From Vicinamibacteria bacterium (GTDB taxonomy: Bacteria; Acidobacteriota; Vicinamibacteria; Fen-336): 64,000 bases of DNA. Each line of letters begins with the position of its first letter. Positions within the stretch are counted from its first letter, which is position 1. This document shows positions 61,602 to 64,000 of this stretch, one piece after another. The stretch spans positions 124,001 to 188,000 of the forward strand of contig JAMQGV010000007.1 in NCBI GenBank assembly GCA_025994075.1, written 5' to 3'. Both the position numbers and the translations under genes were made by a program. Under the pieces are notes generated by a model. It saw only the letters and a list, made by a program, of their open reading frames with translations. It was not told the origin of the DNA and made no database searches.

Positions 61602-62432
61602 ATGATGCGCACCGCCAAGCTGACGATCCCGCTGCTGCTGGCTGCTCTCCCGGCCGCCGCCCAGGCGCGCCCCGGCGTGCCCGTCGCCAACCTCGCCTAC
61701 GTCGAAGGCGAGGCCCGGGTGACCCCCGAAGGCGGCGCCGCCGCGGTCGCCGTCCAGGGCCAGAAGCTGCGCACCGGCGAACGCCTGGAGACGGGCGCCG
61801 GCTTCGTGCGCCTCGACTTCCCGTGGATGAAGGCGTCGCTCTCGCCGCAGTCCACGCTGCACGTGCCGCCCGACATGATCCTGTCGGTGGGGCTCGATGC
61901 CGGGCGGCTCGAGATCTACTCCGAGGAGGAGTCGATCAAGGTCGTCACCGCGGAGGGCGAGGTGCGCGGCCGCGGCCGGGTGGTCGTGCGGCGCACCCAG
62001 GGGCTGACCCGGGTGATGGCACTCGCCGGGCAGGTGGCGCTGGAGACGGCCCAGGGCGGCGTCGTGCTGGGGCCGGGCCAGGGCGCCCTGGTCGCGACCG
62101 GCGGCGCGATCGACGGCCCGCACCCGCTGCCCGCCTCGCCCGCGGACGTGCAGCCGACGGCGGACCCGCAGTACATCCCGGTCGGCGGCTCGGTCGAGCT
62201 CTTGTGGAACGGCGACGCCCAGCGCTACTTCGTCGAGCTGCTCGCCGTCCACGTCGAGGAGGCGGTGTTCGCGACCGAGACCGCGAAGGCACCCTACACG
62301 CTGGCGCTGCCCTGGATCGGCACCTACCGCTGGCGGGTGACGGCGATCGACGATCGCGGCCTGGAGAGCGCGCCGTCGATCGAAGGCACGGTCTGCGTGA
62401 TCGACCCCGACGCCGGCAAAGGCAAGGGATAG
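61602..62432 (+). CDS. Secreted FecR-domain protein
   Basis: This 276-residue protein has a signal peptide ending at AQA. A FecR-like domain follows (VANLAYVEGEARVTPEGG, LRTGERLETGAGFVRLDF, VGLDAGRLEIY, VVTAEGEVRGRGRVVVRR, LAGQVALET). The C-terminal part (PVGGSVELLWNGDAQRYFVELL, YRWRVTAIDDRGLES) resembles a fibronectin-type beta-sandwich. It probably sits in the periplasm or at the surface and has a regulatory or structural role unrelated to iron. ATG 61602 is chosen; a TTG at 61599 is possible. AGGAG lies about 15 bases upstream. Confidence 0.72.
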   Translation: MMRTAKLTIPLLLAALPAAAQARPGVPVANLAYVEGEARVTPEGGAAAVAVQGQKLRTGERLETGAGFVRLDFPWMKASLSPQSTLHVPPDMILSVGLDAGRLEIYSEEESIKVVTAEGEVRGRGRVVVRRTQGLTRVMALAGQVALETAQGGVVLGPGQGALVATGGAIDGPHPLPASPADVQPTADPQYIPVGGSVELLWNGDAQRYFVELLAVHVEEAVFATETAKAPYTLALPWIGTYRWRVTAIDDRGLESAPSIEGTVCVIDPDAGKGKG

Positions 62433-62454
62433 GCGGGGCCCGAGCGTCCGGTCC

Positions 62455-64000
62455 TCACCTGCGGTAGTCGGCCACGTCCACGCCCAATCGGCCACCCTGC
62501 AACTCGAGTTCCGACTCGACGTACCGCCCTGCATGCCAGGCGATCAGGCGATAGCGAGGTCCATCTACGAACTCGCGGATGGCGGACAGGGCCCTGGTGT
62601 TCCGGACGCGGAGTCCGTTCATCGCGACGAGGACCGATCCACGGTCGAGGCCAGCCGCGGCAGCTTTCGGCGACGTCGACTTCAGCACCACGCCGTCCGC
62701 TGGGGGGGCGCTGAAATCGGAGATGTCCACCCTCTCGAGGCCCTGGGGCAGGGCATGAGCGACCGCCTCGTCCACGAGCCGCTTCGTCGCCGCGCCGCCA
62801 CGGGACTGCTCCGTGCGACGGAGAAACGCGATCAACGAGCCCCAGTCACCGTAGCGCTCGGCCTTGGCGCGCCGCGCGGCGGCGGCTTCGTCCAGCCGGT
62901 TGAGATCCTCGAGCAGTTCTGCATAGGTGTCCAGCCCGCGGGCTGAGTGCACGACGCCGGCGTCCTCGGCCAGGCGCAGGGCTTCCCGCGTGCGGCCGGT
63001 GCGGCGGTAGTAGGCGATCAGCCAGTCGCTGTGTCCGGAGAAGAGGACTCGGTCGGCGCCGAGCTTCCACATCTTCTCGTAGGCGCGGGCCGCGGCGACC
63101 TCGTCGCGCGTCTCGAGGTACTTGCCGAGCTTCCACCAGCGATCGGAGTCCACCTCGGCCAGTTTCTCGACGAAGGGAACGTAGCGCTCGGGCTCGTCCT
63201 CGAACGTGTCGGCCAGATTGCTCCTCACCCGAGAATCGAACTCGATCGCGGCACCGAAGTAGCGGTTGAGCGCCTGGGCCGTCGCCGGCTCCTTTCCCGG
63301 CCTGGCGAGCCGCCATCCGAGATCCGAGTCGTGCGGAGCCAGCTCCCAGATCGCTTCGAGCGTGGCGGTGTCGGCGGACATGAGGGTCGGCAGGCGCCTC
63401 ACGCGCCTGCCGACGTCGAATGCCGTCCCTGGCGGCAGCGGTGGCGTGAACCAGGTCGACTGGTCCGGAAGGCGCGATGCGAGGCCGCCGCCGAAGCCCG
63501 GCTTCTCTCGGGCGCTCCACCAGTTGCCGGCCGTGACTCTCTCCGGTTGCTTCGAGAGCAGTTCCTGGAGTTCGGGCAGCAGGGGTTCGAGGTCGGACTG
63601 GGCCTCGGCCCTTCGGAATCGACTGAACACCAGCAGCGGCAGCGGGCCGATTCGCGCGTCGAGTTGAGCGAGCGGCTGGGCCAGTTCGGCCCGTCCAAGC
63701 CCCAGCTTTCGGCGGTAGTGGAGGAAGTAGACCCCGGCGTACTCGGCCAGTCGTCGCTCGAGGAAGCGAGCCCAGAGCTGTCCGTCGATGACGTCGGCGT
63801 CGTCCCCCGCCGCTGCCAGGTGTCCGGCCAGGGTCTCGTCGCCCGAGGCGCGAGGAAACACGGCCTGGACTTCGAGGGTCTCGAGAGCGAGTTGGCGATC
63901 GATGAGAGCGTTCCCGGTGCCGACCTCGCCCACGTGGCCCACCAGGATGTGCCTTCCCCAGTCGGTGATCGGTCGGGGGGCGTCGCCCAGCGAGTGCAAC
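62455..64000 (-). CDS. TPR-like protein with C-terminal PDZ-like domain, partial at right edge
   Basis: At least 514 residues are visible and the N-terminus probably lies beyond the right edge. The centre has helical tandem segments (RYVPFVEKLAEVDSDRWWKLGKYLETRDEVAAARAYEKMW, IAYYRRTGRTREALRLAEDAG) like TPR repeats. The last 80 residues look like a PDZ fold (LKSTSPKAAAAGLDRGSVLVAMNGLRVRNTRALSAIREF). No catalytic triad of a protease is seen. It is tail to tail with the FecR gene, 22 bp apart. Function unknown. Confidence 0.6.
   Translation of the reverse strand, partial: LHSLGDAPRPITDWGRHILVGHVGEVGTGNALIDRQLALETLEVQAVFPRASGDETLAGHLAAAGDDADVIDGQLWARFLERRLAEYAGVYFLHYRRKLGLGRAELAQPLAQLDARIGPLPLLVFSRFRRAEAQSDLEPLLPELQELLSKQPERVTAGNWWSAREKPGFGGGLASRLPDQSTWFTPPLPPGTAFDVGRRVRRLPTLMSADTATLEAIWELAPHDSDLGWRLARPGKEPATAQALNRYFGAAIEFDSRVRSNLADTFEDEPERYVPFVEKLAEVDSDRWWKLGKYLETRDEVAAARAYEKMWKLGADRVLFSGHSDWLIAYYRRTGRTREALRLAEDAGVVHSARGLDTYAELLEDLNRLDEAAAARRAKAERYGDWGSLIAFLRRTEQSRGGAATKRLVDEAVAHALPQGLERVDISDFSAPPADGVVLKSTSPKAAAAGLDRGSVLVAMNGLRVRNTRALSAIREFVDGPRYRLIAWHAGRYVESELELQGGRLGVDVADYRR

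Overview
The window is about 64 kb of very GC-rich DNA (roughly 70% or more by eye), tightly packed with genes and using GTG and TTG starts freely. It encodes an outer-membrane export pathway (Wza-like exporter, beta-barrel protein), a meso-diaminopimelate-type MurE and a complete dcw division cluster, so it comes from a diderm bacterium. The mix (PASTA-bearing FtsI, bufferin operon, stand-alone B12/radical SAM protein, exopolysaccharide genes) would fit Acidobacteriota, Myxococcota or a related high-GC lineage. I cannot place it more precisely from sequence alone. I see no insertion sequences, transposases, phage genes, rRNA or CRISPR arrays.

Region 1 (1-24101) is a cell-surface polysaccharide locus. 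A partial asparagine synthetase on the minus strand is followed by a nearly unbroken plus-strand run. This holds several glycosyltransferases (GT4 and GT2 types, and an ArnT-like membrane enzyme), a sulfatase-like membrane protein, a methyltransferase with a tiny membrane partner, and a sugar-nucleotide epimerase with a zinc-ribbon insert. It continues with a hexapeptide acyltransferase, a second asparagine synthetase, a YdcF-like protein, a WecA/MraY-type lipid-carrier phosphosugar transferase, an outer-membrane beta-barrel, Wza and Wzc. Most genes overlap by 1-4 bases, so translation is probably coupled. No Wzx flippase is seen; one multi-membrane protein could be the Wzy polymerase.

Region 2 (24121-27240, minus) is a three-gene operon: a secreted protein with a Gly/Pro-rich tail, a second copy of the tiny membrane protein, and a second copy of the methyltransferase. 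The pair has the same TTGA overlap in both places. The methyltransferase N-terminal half carries residues spaced like a protein-kinase catalytic core, which suggests an undescribed kinase-plus-methyltransferase surface-modification module.

Region 3 (27290-30775) has Fur, an o-succinylbenzoate synthase/N-acylamino-acid racemase, a membrane-anchored thioredoxin-like protein and FolC on the opposite strand.

Region 4 (30823-47930) is the dcw cluster in the order mraZ, mraZ, rsmH, repeat mini-ORF, ftsL, ftsI, murE, murF, mraY, murD, ftsW, murG, murC, ftsQ, ftsA, ftsZ; murB and ddl are missing. Both mraZ genes are preceded by three 10-bp-phased GTGG repeats, the expected form of an MraZ operator. 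A 72-bp hairpin repeat sits between rsmH and ftsL.

Region 5 (47971-58473) holds a B12-binding radical SAM protein whose start codon lies in a hairpin, a lipoprotein, an ABC-F ATPase with a possible leader peptide, a MacAB-like transporter operon, a GH18-like membrane-anchored protein, PgeF and RNase HI.

Region 6 (58470-64000) has a zinc-ribbon coiled-coil protein, a bufferin operon (duplicated Cys-rich precursor, MNIO enzyme, partner protein), a CAT-anticodon tRNA that looks like tRNA-Ile2, a FecR-domain protein and a partial TPR/PDZ-like protein at the right edge.
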